From assembly GCA_944322815.1 (NCBI GenBank), contig CALUQB010000004.1:1-64000 (forward strand): a stretch of 64,000 nucleotides of DNA. The letters are read 5' to 3'. The translations under genes were made by a program, and so were the position numbers. The stretch comes from an uncultured Bacteroidales bacterium (GTDB lineage: Bacteria > Bacteroidota > Bacteroidia > Bacteroidales > UBA932). The notes under the pieces are model-generated. The model made no database searches. It was given only the letters and a program-made list of their open reading frames with translations, and had not been told where the DNA came from. This document shows, in pieces, positions 1 through 8,861 of the stretch (positions are counted from its first letter, which is position 1; each line of letters starts with the position of its first letter).

Positions 1-28
1 AACTGTCCCCTGTTTCGTTTTGGGATTG

Positions 29-58
29 CAAAGATACGCAAGAATTTTTTATCTGCAA
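29..58 (-). promoter_or_regulatory. Bacteroidetes-type promoter reading left out of the window
   Basis: On the minus strand, TTG (complement of 56-58) is followed after 19 bases by TATCTTTG (complement of 29-36), an exact match to the Bacteroidetes sigma-factor consensus TTG-N19-21-TAnnTTTG. It points leftward, so it should drive a gene whose start lies outside the window. No gene lies between here and the pectinesterase-like gene stop at 111. Confidence 0.6.
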
Positions 59-110
59 ATTTATTTTCACTTTTTTATTGCCGGAGGCCGGAAACCATCC
101 GGAAACACTT

Positions 111-1667
111 TCAGATGGCCCAATCGGAACCGCGAGGACAGTCAGAAAACACTGCGGCAGCATCCCTGTACATATCCTCATATTCTGCAGATGAAAGCTG
201 ACGGCTGCCCTGGTATCTGGACGAGACATCCACCGGAACTCCGGAAACATTTTTGCTGCCATATTCTTTCCACCCGTTCACCCCTGAAGAGACGGAAGGA
301 TTTGGTTCCGGAGAAGAATACCAGCCGGAAGCTGCAATATGCTCCCCCATCCTGCAATTCACATAAGTAACATTGTCGGAGTCTGCTGCATTCCCTCCTG
401 AACGGGCAAGATATACCGAACCTTCAGCCACTCCGCTTTCCGCGGTAATGTCACAATCCAGGAAAACGAAACCCCGGTCACCGCTTTCACACCTTGCCTG
501 GACGATATAGCCTCCGTTCGCATTCTCACAGGAACGGATTTCGCAAGACTCGAACAAGGCAGTCCTGACATATCCCCAAATGAAATCCACATCTCCAGTC
601 AGTGTACAGTCCCTGAACAGACACCATCCTTTCAGTTCCACAGTATCCTGCTCGCCGGTGAAATTGCAGTTCACCGCTATCAGACGGCCGTCATCGCTGT
701 TGAAATAAACAGTCTCCGCCTGACTTCCGTGTCCGTGGGTATTTTCCAGAGATATGTTTTCGAACCGGAGCATGTCGCAGTTTTCCACCAGGACCACTGA
801 CCTGCCGCCGACCTTTCCCACAGCCGTACCATAATCAGGAACTGAGGTCACGCCGCTTCCCACTCCATCCGTATAAGCGTTGCAGTTGTCGAACCTTATG
901 ACCGTAGACTCCTTTCCCGCACCCCGTATCGTAAGATGGTTCTTGCTCCGGATATAAAGCTGCTCTTCGTATATGCCGGGAGCGACAGAAATGACCATCT
1001 CGTGACTCTGTCCGCAACTGTTGGCGAAATTCACGGCCCCCTGGACCGTCATGAAATCGCAGTCCCTGCTCCCTACAGTGACTTCGGCATCTTTCTCAGG
1101 CTGCGGCATCACGGTAAATGTCCACTCCCCTGCTCCGATTCCTGAAAATCCGTCAGCGGATATGGCGCCTTCTCCGACCTCCACACTGTAAGTCCTCCCG
1201 AAATCAAGCTTGCCCGTATGCAGCCTGACTGTCACGGAATTTCCTTCGACCTTCACCGGATCATAATAGACAATACGATAATATCCGGTAGCCGATGACC
1301 CTATGGCATCCATCCCGGTAGTGAAAAGTGATGCCGATGTCATCTGCGGCCTCTCCGAATGAGATGCCGCAATATCTTTCATTTCTATGATATCCACGGC
1401 CGAACCGTTCTCGTCCAGAATCCGGATCTGTCCGGACTGCCCGATCGTGGGAGCCGACTTGAACTCCAGAGTCAGATATGAATCCACGCAAGCGTTGACT
1501 CCGGACGGATATGCCGTATATACGGCGGTCTCCAGTTCCACAGGTCTCTCCATCACGGGAGGTTCCGTCTCCGGCACGTTATTTTCGGTTCCATTGCTTT
1601 TCTCACATGAGACGGCTGCCAGAACTATGACAGCTGCAGTCATAACAGTTTTCTTCAGAGTGTCCAT
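111..1667 (-). CDS. Pectinesterase-like lipoprotein with N-terminal Ig-like domain
   Basis: About 518 residues from the start at 1667; a start at 1673 adds two residues. An open frame continues to 1736, but a TATCTTTG-class box (TATTTTTG) lies at 1692-1699, inside that extension, so the short start is preferred. Residues 1-25 form a lipoprotein signal ending in the lipobox AAVSC. Residues about 45-185 resemble a bacterial Ig-like (SbsA-type) domain. The C-terminal part is a right-handed beta-helix of the pectin methylesterase family: GEQDTV and DFIWGY match the family's QDT and DFIFG motifs with the catalytic aspartates, and YIVQAR follows. Expected role is de-esterification of pectin outside the cell. 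No SusC/SusD pair is visible, so a full utilization locus is not shown. It is divergent from the fimbrillin gene. Confidence 0.85.
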   Translation of the reverse strand: MDTLKKTVMTAAVIVLAAVSCEKSNGTENNVPETEPPVMERPVELETAVYTAYPSGVNACVDSYLTLEFKSAPTIGQSGQIRILDENGSAVDIIEMKDIAASHSERPQMTSASLFTTGMDAIGSSATGYYRIVYYDPVKVEGNSVTVRLHTGKLDFGRTYSVEVGEGAISADGFSGIGAGEWTFTVMPQPEKDAEVTVGSRDCDFMTVQGAVNFANSCGQSHEMVISVAPGIYEEQLYIRSKNHLTIRGAGKESTVIRFDNCNAYTDGVGSGVTSVPDYGTAVGKVGGRSVVLVENCDMLRFENISLENTHGHGSQAETVYFNSDDGRLIAVNCNFTGEQDTVELKGWCLFRDCTLTGDVDFIWGYVRTALFESCEIRSCENANGGYIVQARCESGDRGFVFLDCDITAESGVAEGSVYLARSGGNAADSDNVTYVNCRMGEHIAASGWYSSPEPNPSVSSGVNGWKEYGSKNVSGVPVDVSSRYQGSRQLSSAEYEDMYRDAAAVFSDCPRGSDWAI

Positions 1668-1691
1668 AATCATGCGGTCCGTAAATTTCCG

Positions 1692-1699
1692 CAAAAATA
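1692..1699 (-). promoter_or_regulatory. -7 box of the pectinesterase-like gene
   Basis: The minus strand reads TATTTTTG, matching TAnnTTTG, 25 bases upstream of the chosen start at 1667. I see no TTG at the right distance, so only the -7 element is supported. It argues against the start at 1736. Confidence 0.4.
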
Positions 1700-1749
1700 C
1701 CGGAATCCGGCCCGCCAGGCATGGACAAATCTTCAAATTTCATGATTAT

Positions 1750-1780
1750 TTGTTTTACCCGCTTATTTTACATACATTTG
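1750..1780 (+). promoter_or_regulatory. Promoter of the fimbrillin-like genes
   Basis: TTTG ending at 1752, a 20-base spacer, then TACATTTG at 1773-1780 fit the Bacteroidetes consensus. The likely start of transcription is near 1785, giving a leader of roughly 20-25 bases before the ATG at 1808. It also shows that the longer open frame beginning at 1721 is not the gene start. Confidence 0.65.
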
Positions 1781-1807
1781 AGAATATATTACAAACCGGC
1801 AAACACC

Positions 1808-2794
1808 ATGAAAAAAAATTTGCTATCATCGCTGGCCATGCTTGCGGCCGTAACCATGCTCACTCTATCCGGATGTGAAGATACGGTAATCATAGAAATC
1901 GTCCAATATCCCGGATGCGGACAGGATGACGGGAGTTCATCCGGGAATCAGGACAGTCAGGATGGAAGCGGACTCGGGAACAATCTGGTCGGATTCCATG
2001 CCTCTGTAGAAAGCCTGAATCTCGCGACAAAGTCCATGTCTCCCATAGGCACAGGAACGCGGGTAATGATATACGCGTTCCATGGATCCACTGACGATGT
2101 CACCTCCACCTCTGCTGTAGCCAGAGGTTCATATACGGCAAAGCAGACAGGGACACTCACCGGCGACAGCGGATACAAAATGCTGCTGACTAACGGCATT
2201 TTCGACTTTTACGCCGTATCCACGAACACGACCGACTTCCCGCCTGTCTTCTCGAACGGAATTTCCTCCGCGCTGAAAAACGGCGTGGACTATCTGTGGT
2301 GGAACGAAGACAATTACGATGTAGTAGGTTCCCAGGTCACTGTACCTATAGTCCTGAATCATTCCGCGACTCAGGTATCGATAGAAATAGACACATACGG
2401 GGACGGAGTATACGTACAGAGCATAGTCTCGGCGACCATCTCCGTACCGAAGCCAGGAGCCGTGATGGACCTTTCCACCGGAATCATCCCTCCGGCAACG
2501 GAATATGATGCCGCTCCCGCGGCAATGGGAGTGAACGGGCTGAAACTGCAGTACACCATGCTTCCGCTGAAGACTGACCAGCCTATGAAACTCACGCTGA
2601 ACCTGAAACTGAACGGAGAACCTGATGTCAAGAAATATGAAGTGGATGTTCCCGTACCTGACGGGGAACTGGCTGCAGGGAATTCCTACAGATTCCGCGC
2701 CGTCATCGACGGAGACGATGTTACATTCCCTCAGGTCGGAGTGACCGACTGGGTAGATGTCGACGAAACAGGGAATCCGCTCTACCCTCATTAA
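1808..2794 (+). CDS. Fimbrillin-like lipoprotein
   Basis: About 328 residues. The start at 1808 is chosen because a lipoprotein signal follows at once, with lipobox LSGC near residue 23, and because the promoter lies just upstream. A low-complexity Gly/Ser/Asp linker (about residues 40-60) leads into a beta-rich region with TKS near residue 78 and the TRVMIYAF strand. These are features of the Bacteroidetes fimbrillin family, whose members are exported as lipoproteins and polymerise or cap surface fimbriae. The C-terminus (VTDWVDVDETGNPLYPH) resembles the end strand of such domains. It is followed after 43 bases by a second lipoprotein with a related domain, so the two are probably co-transcribed. 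The exact role, shaft or accessory, cannot be read from sequence. Confidence 0.75.
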   Translation: MKKNLLSSLAMLAAVTMLTLSGCEDTVIIEIVQYPGCGQDDGSSSGNQDSQDGSGLGNNLVGFHASVESLNLATKSMSPIGTGTRVMIYAFHGSTDDVTSTSAVARGSYTAKQTGTLTGDSGYKMLLTNGIFDFYAVSTNTTDFPPVFSNGISSALKNGVDYLWWNEDNYDVVGSQVTVPIVLNHSATQVSIEIDTYGDGVYVQSIVSATISVPKPGAVMDLSTGIIPPATEYDAAPAAMGVNGLKLQYTMLPLKTDQPMKLTLNLKLNGEPDVKKYEVDVPVPDGELAAGNSYRFRAVIDGDDVTFPQVGVTDWVDVDETGNPLYPH

Positions 2795-2837
2795 TATCAT
2801 TGGTTTTATCATCGTTCATCATTAAAAAGCATATAGA

Positions 2838-5351
2838 ATGAAAAAGATACTGACATGCTGTGTATTGGCGGCAATATTGCTGGCGGCAGCCGGATGCGGA
2901 AAAGAAGAAAATCCAGAGACCGTCAAGGAACGTGTCACCATGACTTTCACCGCAGAATATGACGGACAGTTCACCAGGACAGCCATTGACGGAAACATGA
3001 AAGTCATCTGGTCCGAAAACGAACGCATAAGCATATTCGACGGTACCAACAACAACATTTTCTCTCTTCAGGAAGGCGCCGGCACCGTCTCGGGCACATT
3101 TCTCGGAGCTGCCATTCCCGACGAACAGTACGCCGCCCTGTATCCCTACTCCGACAAGGCTGGATACGCATCAGGAAAAATTTCCGCGGAACTGCCATCA
3201 GAGCAGACAACATCCTCAGATGACAGTTTCGCGACCATGCTGAACCCGGCAGTGGCCATGGCGGACGGAAACGGCAAACTGACATTCAGAAACGTGGCAG
3301 GACTCCTGGAAATATCCGTAGAGAATATTGAAGAGGGAATGTCCGTCAGCAGCATTGAAGTCAGGGCTGACAAGAGCCTGACAGGGCCGTACACGGTAGA
3401 CATGTCGGCCGGTACCTGGTCTGCAGTCCCTTCCGATCAGGAGCGGCTGTACAGCGCCGGACTGACAAGATCAGGATCAGCGACAGACGACGGGAATGTT
3501 TTCCGGATAGTCGTCCTCCCCGGAGAGTATTCCGAGATGACCTTCACTACCGTACTTACGGACGGCACTTATTTCGAGCATGTAAAAACCACGGCAAACA
3601 ATATTTCGATAGAGGCCAACAAGTGCATCAGCCAGACCATCGATGCCACCGAGACCATTTTCGGGCTGCCTGAAAGCGATGTCTTCCAGGATTTCGTGGA
3701 CGGAAACAGGAACAACATTCTGCTGGATTTCTCCTATGCCGGTTACGACCATGGAGAAAGCGCACCCGAAGAAGTCTTTGTCACAAAAGGAGCAGACGGG
3801 AAATACACTGCCAGCAACGGTTACAAAGTGTACAACATAGAAGATTACGGAGGAAACGGAAACGATGACATAAGCGACAGACAGGCATTCCTGGATATGC
3901 TCGAGGACATTTTCGGAGCTCCGGAAATCAGAGGAAATCTGAAAACGCAGATCACTTTCCCGGACAAGGCATCGGCCAAGGCCGTACTCTATTTCCCTGA
4001 AGGGAATTTCATACTGCACACAGCCGATGATGACCTCGTCTCCGCCGGTCAGAGACTCAGCTATACCATACTTGTCAGAAGCGGCGACATCATCATGAAA
4101 GGTGCGGGGAAAGACAAGAGTACCATCACCATGGATGATCCGAACCAGCCTGACGATCCTGACGTATTGTATTCATCCCCTGACATGATCCAGTTCAAGC
4201 ACAATACGGGCATCCAGGCAGGTACCGTCCTGGGTACAGTGACGGAAGATTCCCCGAAAGGCTCATATTCTGTCACTGCCGGCGGCCTGAACGGCATATC
4301 TTCCGGCGACTGGGTATGCCTGTATCTGAAAAATTCATCGCCGGAAGTCGTAGCGGAGGAACTTTCCCCATACCAGGCCGATGCGTCATGGGTAATGGCA
4401 AACAATTACGGAGTGTCCGTACAGGACCTGCATCAGGTAAAATCGGTTTCCGGAAACAAAGTGACATTCTACGAACCGATAATGCATGAAATAGACGCGG
4501 ACTGGGGATGGAAAATAGTCAGGTACTCACATTATGCAAATGTAGGAGTGGAAGATCTCACATTCGCAGGCCATGCCGAAGAGGAGTTCGTCCATCATGC
4601 TTCATGGCACGATGACGGGGCATACAAGCCTGTCAGCATGAACCGTCTGGTAAATTCCTGGATAAGGAGAGTCGACTTCACTAGCGTAAGCGAGGCATGC
4701 TCCATCATAAACTGTGCGAACGTATCAGTCTACAATGTCAACATTGAAGGAAACAGAGGCCATGCCGCCATCAGATCCCAGGGGTCTTCCAGGGTATTCA
4801 TCGGTGCCTGCGCAGACAACGCCCAAGGCATTGACCTGGACGATTCAGGGAAGCACCTCATCGGGACGCAGATTGTCCATACTGGACAATACCATACTTT
4901 CGGCATATCGAAGGAAAGCATGGGAGCCGTACTCTGGAGAATCAGATGGGGAACGGATACGAACTTCGAGTGCCATGCCACCCAGCCTAGAGCCACACTC
5001 ATAGACTGCTGCGAAGGCGGATGGGAAGAACTCCGGGCCGGAGGCGATGCCGTCCAGATGCCGAACCACCTGGACGACCTGACGATATGGAATTTCAACG
5101 CGACTTCCACTACCTATACCGGAACATGGATCTGGTGGGACTATGATTCCAAATACTGGAAATTCCTGCCTCCGACGATAGTAGGCTTCCATGGAGCCGA
5201 AGTGGTTTTCGACAAATCCCAGGTAAAAGCGGATATCGGTCACGGAACGCCTGCAAACCCGGAATCACTCTACGAAGCACAGCTTCAGAACAGGCTCGGG
5301 TATGTTCCCGGCTGGCTTACAGCACTTAAAGGTACGGCCGCTTCGGACTGA
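2838..5351 (+). CDS. Lipoprotein with fimbrillin-like domain and right-handed beta-helix
   Basis: 837 residues with a signal and lipobox AAGC at about residues 17-20. Residues about 30-280 look fimbrillin-like (FTRTAIDGN, WSENERISIF, then LTFRNVAGLLEISV, typical of these domains). From about residue 330 the chain changes to a pectate-lyase/beta-helix layout: YNIEDYGGNGNDDISDRQAF resembles the start of the pectate lyase superfamily, AVLYFPEGNF and IIMKGAGKDKSTI follow, and the region from about 560 to 760 has turns such as NRLVNSWIRRVDF and GAHIG-like steps of parallel helices. It may bind or cleave polysaccharide at the cell surface. I see no clear catalytic set, so the enzyme activity is inferred only. 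The combination of the two domains in one lipoprotein is unusual. Confidence 0.75.
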   Translation: MKKILTCCVLAAILLAAAGCGKEENPETVKERVTMTFTAEYDGQFTRTAIDGNMKVIWSENERISIFDGTNNNIFSLQEGAGTVSGTFLGAAIPDEQYAALYPYSDKAGYASGKISAELPSEQTTSSDDSFATMLNPAVAMADGNGKLTFRNVAGLLEISVENIEEGMSVSSIEVRADKSLTGPYTVDMSAGTWSAVPSDQERLYSAGLTRSGSATDDGNVFRIVVLPGEYSEMTFTTVLTDGTYFEHVKTTANNISIEANKCISQTIDATETIFGLPESDVFQDFVDGNRNNILLDFSYAGYDHGESAPEEVFVTKGADGKYTASNGYKVYNIEDYGGNGNDDISDRQAFLDMLEDIFGAPEIRGNLKTQITFPDKASAKAVLYFPEGNFILHTADDDLVSAGQRLSYTILVRSGDIIMKGAGKDKSTITMDDPNQPDDPDVLYSSPDMIQFKHNTGIQAGTVLGTVTEDSPKGSYSVTAGGLNGISSGDWVCLYLKNSSPEVVAEELSPYQADASWVMANNYGVSVQDLHQVKSVSGNKVTFYEPIMHEIDADWGWKIVRYSHYANVGVEDLTFAGHAEEEFVHHASWHDDGAYKPVSMNRLVNSWIRRVDFTSVSEACSIINCANVSVYNVNIEGNRGHAAIRSQGSSRVFIGACADNAQGIDLDDSGKHLIGTQIVHTGQYHTFGISKESMGAVLWRIRWGTDTNFECHATQPRATLIDCCEGGWEELRAGGDAVQMPNHLDDLTIWNFNATSTTYTGTWIWWDYDSKYWKFLPPTIVGFHGAEVVFDKSQVKADIGHGTPANPESLYEAQLQNRLGYVPGWLTALKGTAASD

Positions 5352-5430
5352 AATCCACCGGCCTTGGCGGACATCCCTCTTCCGCTTCCATGATTTTATG
5401 CTCATGTATGCGGAAGTGAGATAATTTGAG

Positions 5431-5438
5431 TATCTTTG
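5431..5438 (+). promoter_or_regulatory. -7 box of the tyrS operon
   Basis: TATCTTTG, 37 bases before the tyrS start, matches TAnnTTTG. No good TTG lies 19-21 bases upstream, so the -33 element is weak or absent. Confidence 0.5.
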
Positions 5439-5475
5439 CACGTTTAAAACGGATATTTAAAACAACGTCAATTCG

Positions 5476-6765
5476 ATGAAAAATTTTGTAGAGGAACTCA
5501 GATGGAGAGGCATGATACAGGACATCATGCCTGGTACGGAAGAAAAGCTGATGGAAGGGCCTACCGCAGCATATGTAGGCATAGATCCCACGGCAGACTC
5601 TCTTCATATAGGGCATCTTGTAAGCGTGATGATCCTGAAACATTTCCAGAACTGCGGACACAAGCCGTTCGCCCTTGTCGGCGGAGCCACAGGCATGATA
5701 GGCGATCCTTCCATGAAATCTCAGGAAAGGAATCTGCTCGACGAGGAAACTCTGGCACATAACGTAGCCTGCATCAAGGCCCAGCTATCCAGATTCCTGG
5801 ATTTCGATTCCGATGCCCCGAACAAGGCCGAACTGGTGAACAACTACGACTGGATGAAAGGCTATTCATTCCTGGACTTTGCCAGAGATATCGGAAAGCA
5901 CATCACCGTGAACTACATGATGGCCAAGGATTCAGTGAAAAAACGTCTTTCGTCCGATTCGCGCGAAGGCATGTCTTTCACTGAGTTCACATACCAGCTG
6001 CTCCAGGGTTATGACTTTCTTTACCTGTACCAGCATAAAGGCTGCACCCTCCAGATGGGAGGAAGCGACCAGTGGGGAAACATCACCACCGGTACGGAGC
6101 TGATCCGCAGGAAACTCGGAAAGGAAGCATACGCCCTTACCTGCCCGCTTATAACGAAAGCCGACGGAGGCAAATTCGGAAAGACCGAAAAGGGCAATAT
6201 ATGGCTGGATCCCGAGAGGACTTCACCATATCAGTTCTACCAGTTCTGGCTGAACGTATCCGATGAGGATGCCGCGAGGTATATCAGGATATTCACCATG
6301 CTCGGGAAGGAAGAAATCGAGGCAGCGATAGCGGAACACGCACAGGCCCCTCATCTGAGGACACTGCAGAAACTGCTCGCAAAAGAAATCACGGTGATGG
6401 TACACGGGAAAGAAGAGTATGAAAAGGCTGTCGAGGCTTCGAACGTACTTTTCGGGAACGCGACTTCGGAAGCGCTGAAACACCTTGACGAAAAAACCTT
6501 CCTTCAGGTATTCGATGGTGTGGCCACTTTCGGACTCGGCCATGAGAAACTGCCTCTGAACATCATCGACCTTCTGGCGGTAGAGACACAGGTATTCCCT
6601 TCAAAAGGAGAATGCAGAAAGATGATCCAGGCCGGAGGAGTAAGCATAAACAAGGACAAAGTGGCGGATATTAATGCCGAAATCGGTGAGAGCCACCTGA
6701 TAGGAGGCAAATACATCCTGGCACAGAAAGGAAAGAAGAACTATTTCATCATCAAGGTCGACTAA
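5476..6765 (+). CDS. tyrS: Tyrosyl-tRNA synthetase
   Basis: 429 residues, the normal length for bacterial TyrRS. It charges tRNA-Tyr with tyrosine in the cytosol. The class I signature HIGH appears as SLHIGHLV near residue 40. The KMSKS-type loop appears as KFGKTEKG near residue 236. GGSDQWGNI, the strongly conserved TyrRS segment, lies near residue 195. The C-terminal S4-like RNA-binding domain spans about residues 360-429 ([16 protein letters not shown]). It shares one base with rbfA (TAATG), so tyrS, rbfA and probably the permease gene form one operon. Confidence 0.97.
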   Translation: MKNFVEELRWRGMIQDIMPGTEEKLMEGPTAAYVGIDPTADSLHIGHLVSVMILKHFQNCGHKPFALVGGATGMIGDPSMKSQERNLLDEETLAHNVACIKAQLSRFLDFDSDAPNKAELVNNYDWMKGYSFLDFARDIGKHITVNYMMAKDSVKKRLSSDSREGMSFTEFTYQLLQGYDFLYLYQHKGCTLQMGGSDQWGNITTGTELIRRKLGKEAYALTCPLITKADGGKFGKTEKGNIWLDPERTSPYQFYQFWLNVSDEDAARYIRIFTMLGKEEIEAAIAEHAQAPHLRTLQKLLAKEITVMVHGKEEYEKAVEASNVLFGNATSEALKHLDEKTFLQVFDGVATFGLGHEKLPLNIIDLLAVETQVFPSKGECRKMIQAGGVSINKDKVADINAEIGESHLIGGKYILAQKGKKNYFIIKVD

Positions 6766-7109
6766 TGGAAGAAAAGAATACCAGACAGCAGAAAGTCGCC
6801 AGGGAAATCCAGAGGAACTTCGCTGAAATCATCCGCAGCAAGGGCATGGCAGCCTTTGACGGGGCCATGGTGACTGTGAGCGAAGTAAGGATAAGTCCTG
6901 ACCTGTCCGTAGCCTATATCTATGTGAGCATATTCCCGTCAGAAAAGGCGGCAAAGGTGATGGAAATCCTGAAAGAGAATACCAAGGCTCTCAGAGGAGA
7001 GCTCGGGAACAGGGTAGGCAGACAGCTGAGAATCATTCCCGAAATCTCTTTCTTCCAGGATACCACCCTGGACTATGTGGCCCGCATAGAAGAACTCCTG
7101 AAAAAATAA
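6765..7109 (+). CDS. rbfA: Ribosome-binding factor A
   Basis: 114 residues, the family's usual size. RbfA binds the 30S precursor and assists 16S rRNA 5'-end maturation. The KH-like fold is recognisable from RISPDLSVAYIYVSIFPS and the end RIIPEISFFQDTTLDYVARI, the classic RbfA C-terminal motif (P-x-L-x-F-x-x-D). Its ATG overlaps the tyrS stop codon by one base, which points to translational coupling. Confidence 0.95.
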   Translation: MEEKNTRQQKVAREIQRNFAEIIRSKGMAAFDGAMVTVSEVRISPDLSVAYIYVSIFPSEKAAKVMEILKENTKALRGELGNRVGRQLRIIPEISFFQDTTLDYVARIEELLKK

Positions 7110-7128
7110 AAGGCCAAGACATACTGCC

Positions 7129-8355
7129 ATGAACCTGCCGTTCTTTTTCGCCTGGAGATATCTGTTTGCAAAGAAATCGCACAATGTGATAAACATCATC
7201 TCTGCAATCAGCGCTGTCGGCATGGCGATAGGGACGGCGGCTCTGATCATAGTGCTGTCCATCTACAACGGATTCGACTCTCTGGTCAAGTCCATGCTGA
7301 ACGATTTCGATCCGGACATCCTCATCACACCGGCTGAAGGAAAGACCTTCGTCCCGGAAGGCCCGGCATACGACTGGATATACGGACAGGAAATCGTGAA
7401 GAACATGTGCTGCGTCATTACGGAGAACGTGTTCGTAAACTACGACGGCAGACAGGGGATGGTCACGGCCAAAGGCGCAGACTGGGTTTACGAAGAGGAA
7501 TCGCCGCTGAGGGAGCATATCAGGTCAGGGGAATTCGCCCTGCACCGGGGTGACGTACCGCTGGCTGTCGTAGGCAGCGGAATCGCCTACAGAATGGGGG
7601 TCAACCCCCGCTTCCTTTCCCCATTGGAACTTTACTTCCCTGCCCGCGACAGGAATTTCTCCCTGACGAATCCTATGGCATCGATAGAAACTGTCAACGT
7701 ATGGCCATCAGGAATTTTCGCCATCAACAGCGAAATAGATGACAGATACATCATCGTCCCGATCGAAGTCATGAAAGAACTTCTCGGCTACGGAGATGAA
7801 GTCTCAGGAGTGGAACTCAGGCTCAGGGACGGATACAGGCAGAAAGACGCGGAGAAACTGAAAGCCGGAATCTCGGAACGTCTGGGACCGGACTACAAAG
7901 TCAGTGACAGATTCGAACAGAACAAGTCCCTGTACAAGATGATGAAATATGAAAAACTGTCCATATTCACCATTCTGGTATTCATCGTCATCATCATAGC
8001 TTCGAATATTTTCGGTTCATTGTCCATGCTTATCATCGAGAAGCGACAGGATATCGGAATACTGGAAAGCATGGGAATGAAAGAAAGCACTGTCAGACAA
8101 GTATTCGTTCTGGAAGGATGGATGATATCCCTCCTTGGACTTGGGGCGGGACTCGTGACAGGGATAGGATTTTCATTGCTGCAGCAGCATTTCGGAATAA
8201 TAAAAATGCCTGGAAACTTCATGGTCCAGGCATATCCGGTGATATTGTCAGTCCGGGATGTCATCATCACTGCCGTGAGTGTGGCCGCTGTAGGATGGAT
8301 CATAGCCCGGCTTCCGGTAGGATTCATGCTCAATCGTCGATATCGACAAGATTGA
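7129..8355 (+). CDS. ABC transporter permease of the LolC/LolE-FtsX type
   Basis: 408 residues. Layout: one membrane segment near residues 20-45 (ISAISAVGMAIGTAALIIVL), a large periplasmic MacB-like region, then three membrane segments in the C-terminal FtsX domain (about 280-305, 325-350, 375-400). FWRYLFAKK-like FAWRYLFAKKSHNVINIIS at the start is typical of lipoprotein-releasing LolC/E permeases, which extract lipoproteins from the inner membrane with the ATPase LolD. No ATPase gene is adjacent. It lies 19 bases after rbfA and is probably in that operon. Its last 26 bases overlap the oppositely oriented PepSY-like gene. A second permease of the same family lies at 30416-31588. Confidence 0.88.
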   Translation: MNLPFFFAWRYLFAKKSHNVINIISAISAVGMAIGTAALIIVLSIYNGFDSLVKSMLNDFDPDILITPAEGKTFVPEGPAYDWIYGQEIVKNMCCVITENVFVNYDGRQGMVTAKGADWVYEEESPLREHIRSGEFALHRGDVPLAVVGSGIAYRMGVNPRFLSPLELYFPARDRNFSLTNPMASIETVNVWPSGIFAINSEIDDRYIIVPIEVMKELLGYGDEVSGVELRLRDGYRQKDAEKLKAGISERLGPDYKVSDRFEQNKSLYKMMKYEKLSIFTILVFIVIIIASNIFGSLSMLIIEKRQDIGILESMGMKESTVRQVFVLEGWMISLLGLGAGLVTGIGFSLLQQHFGIIKMPGNFMVQAYPVILSVRDVIITAVSVAAVGWIIARLPVGFMLNRRYRQD

Positions 8356-8767
8356 AGTTGAGGTCAAATGTCAGTTCAAGCCTGTTCGTCAGCTTGACTT
8401 CATAGTCCCTGTATCCTTTTTCTATCTTCACGAACTTCGTATCCGGGAAATTCTGCCTGACATACGAGCGGATCTGCTCAGGCACCAGATCTTCATTCAA
8501 TGTGGAATACCTGCAATCCACTTCCTTCCATTCGCCCTGGCCGGTAAACTCTACCTTTGTTCCCTGGGCGAAGACCACTTCGTAGGAAAGTTCCATGAAA
8601 TCCGCCTCTTCCTTCACATAGGAAACCTTTTCGGACGGGAAATACTTTTTCACGAATTCCTGCGCCTTTGCCGGAAGCTTCTCATACGGAACGATACGGT
8701 CATTGTCGGCACTTGCTATTCCTGCGAACATCATCATGGCTGCGAAAACAAACAAAATCTTTTTCAT
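8330..8767 (-). CDS. Periplasmic PepSY-like protein
   Basis: 145 residues with a clear signal peptide (KKILFVFAAMMMFAGIASA) cleaved near residue 20. The mature part holds two related alpha/beta units of the PepSY-like (DUF2874) type: LPAKAQEFVKKYFPSEKV with VSYVKEEAD, then VPEQIRSYVRQNFPDTKFV with VKIEKGYRDYEVKL. Such proteins are small periplasmic inhibitors or sensors often placed beside two-component systems; the molecular function is unknown. It lies 94 bases downstream of the sensor kinase on the same strand, which suggests it is a target or an accessory of that system. Its 3' end overlaps the convergent permease gene by 26 bases. Confidence 0.8.
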   Translation of the reverse strand: MKKILFVFAAMMMFAGIASADNDRIVPYEKLPAKAQEFVKKYFPSEKVSYVKEEADFMELSYEVVFAQGTKVEFTGQGEWKEVDCRYSTLNEDLVPEQIRSYVRQNFPDTKFVKIEKGYRDYEVKLTNRLELTFDLNFNLVDIDD

Positions 8768-8861
8768 ATCTCAAAAATTTAACGGTTAATACTTCTTTCA
8801 TCATTTTTTCTGATGCAAAGGTGAGCAGAGATTCTGAAAAGAAACTGAAATATGAAAATAT

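Noticed and set aside
20-370. Open frame on the plus strand opposite the end of the pectinesterase-like gene
   Set aside because: Antisense to a clearly conserved family protein; no recognisable domain and no promoter in front.
2129-2812. 227-codon open frame on the minus strand of the fimbrillin gene
   Set aside because: Antisense to a lipoprotein gene with its own consensus promoter; no family resemblance.
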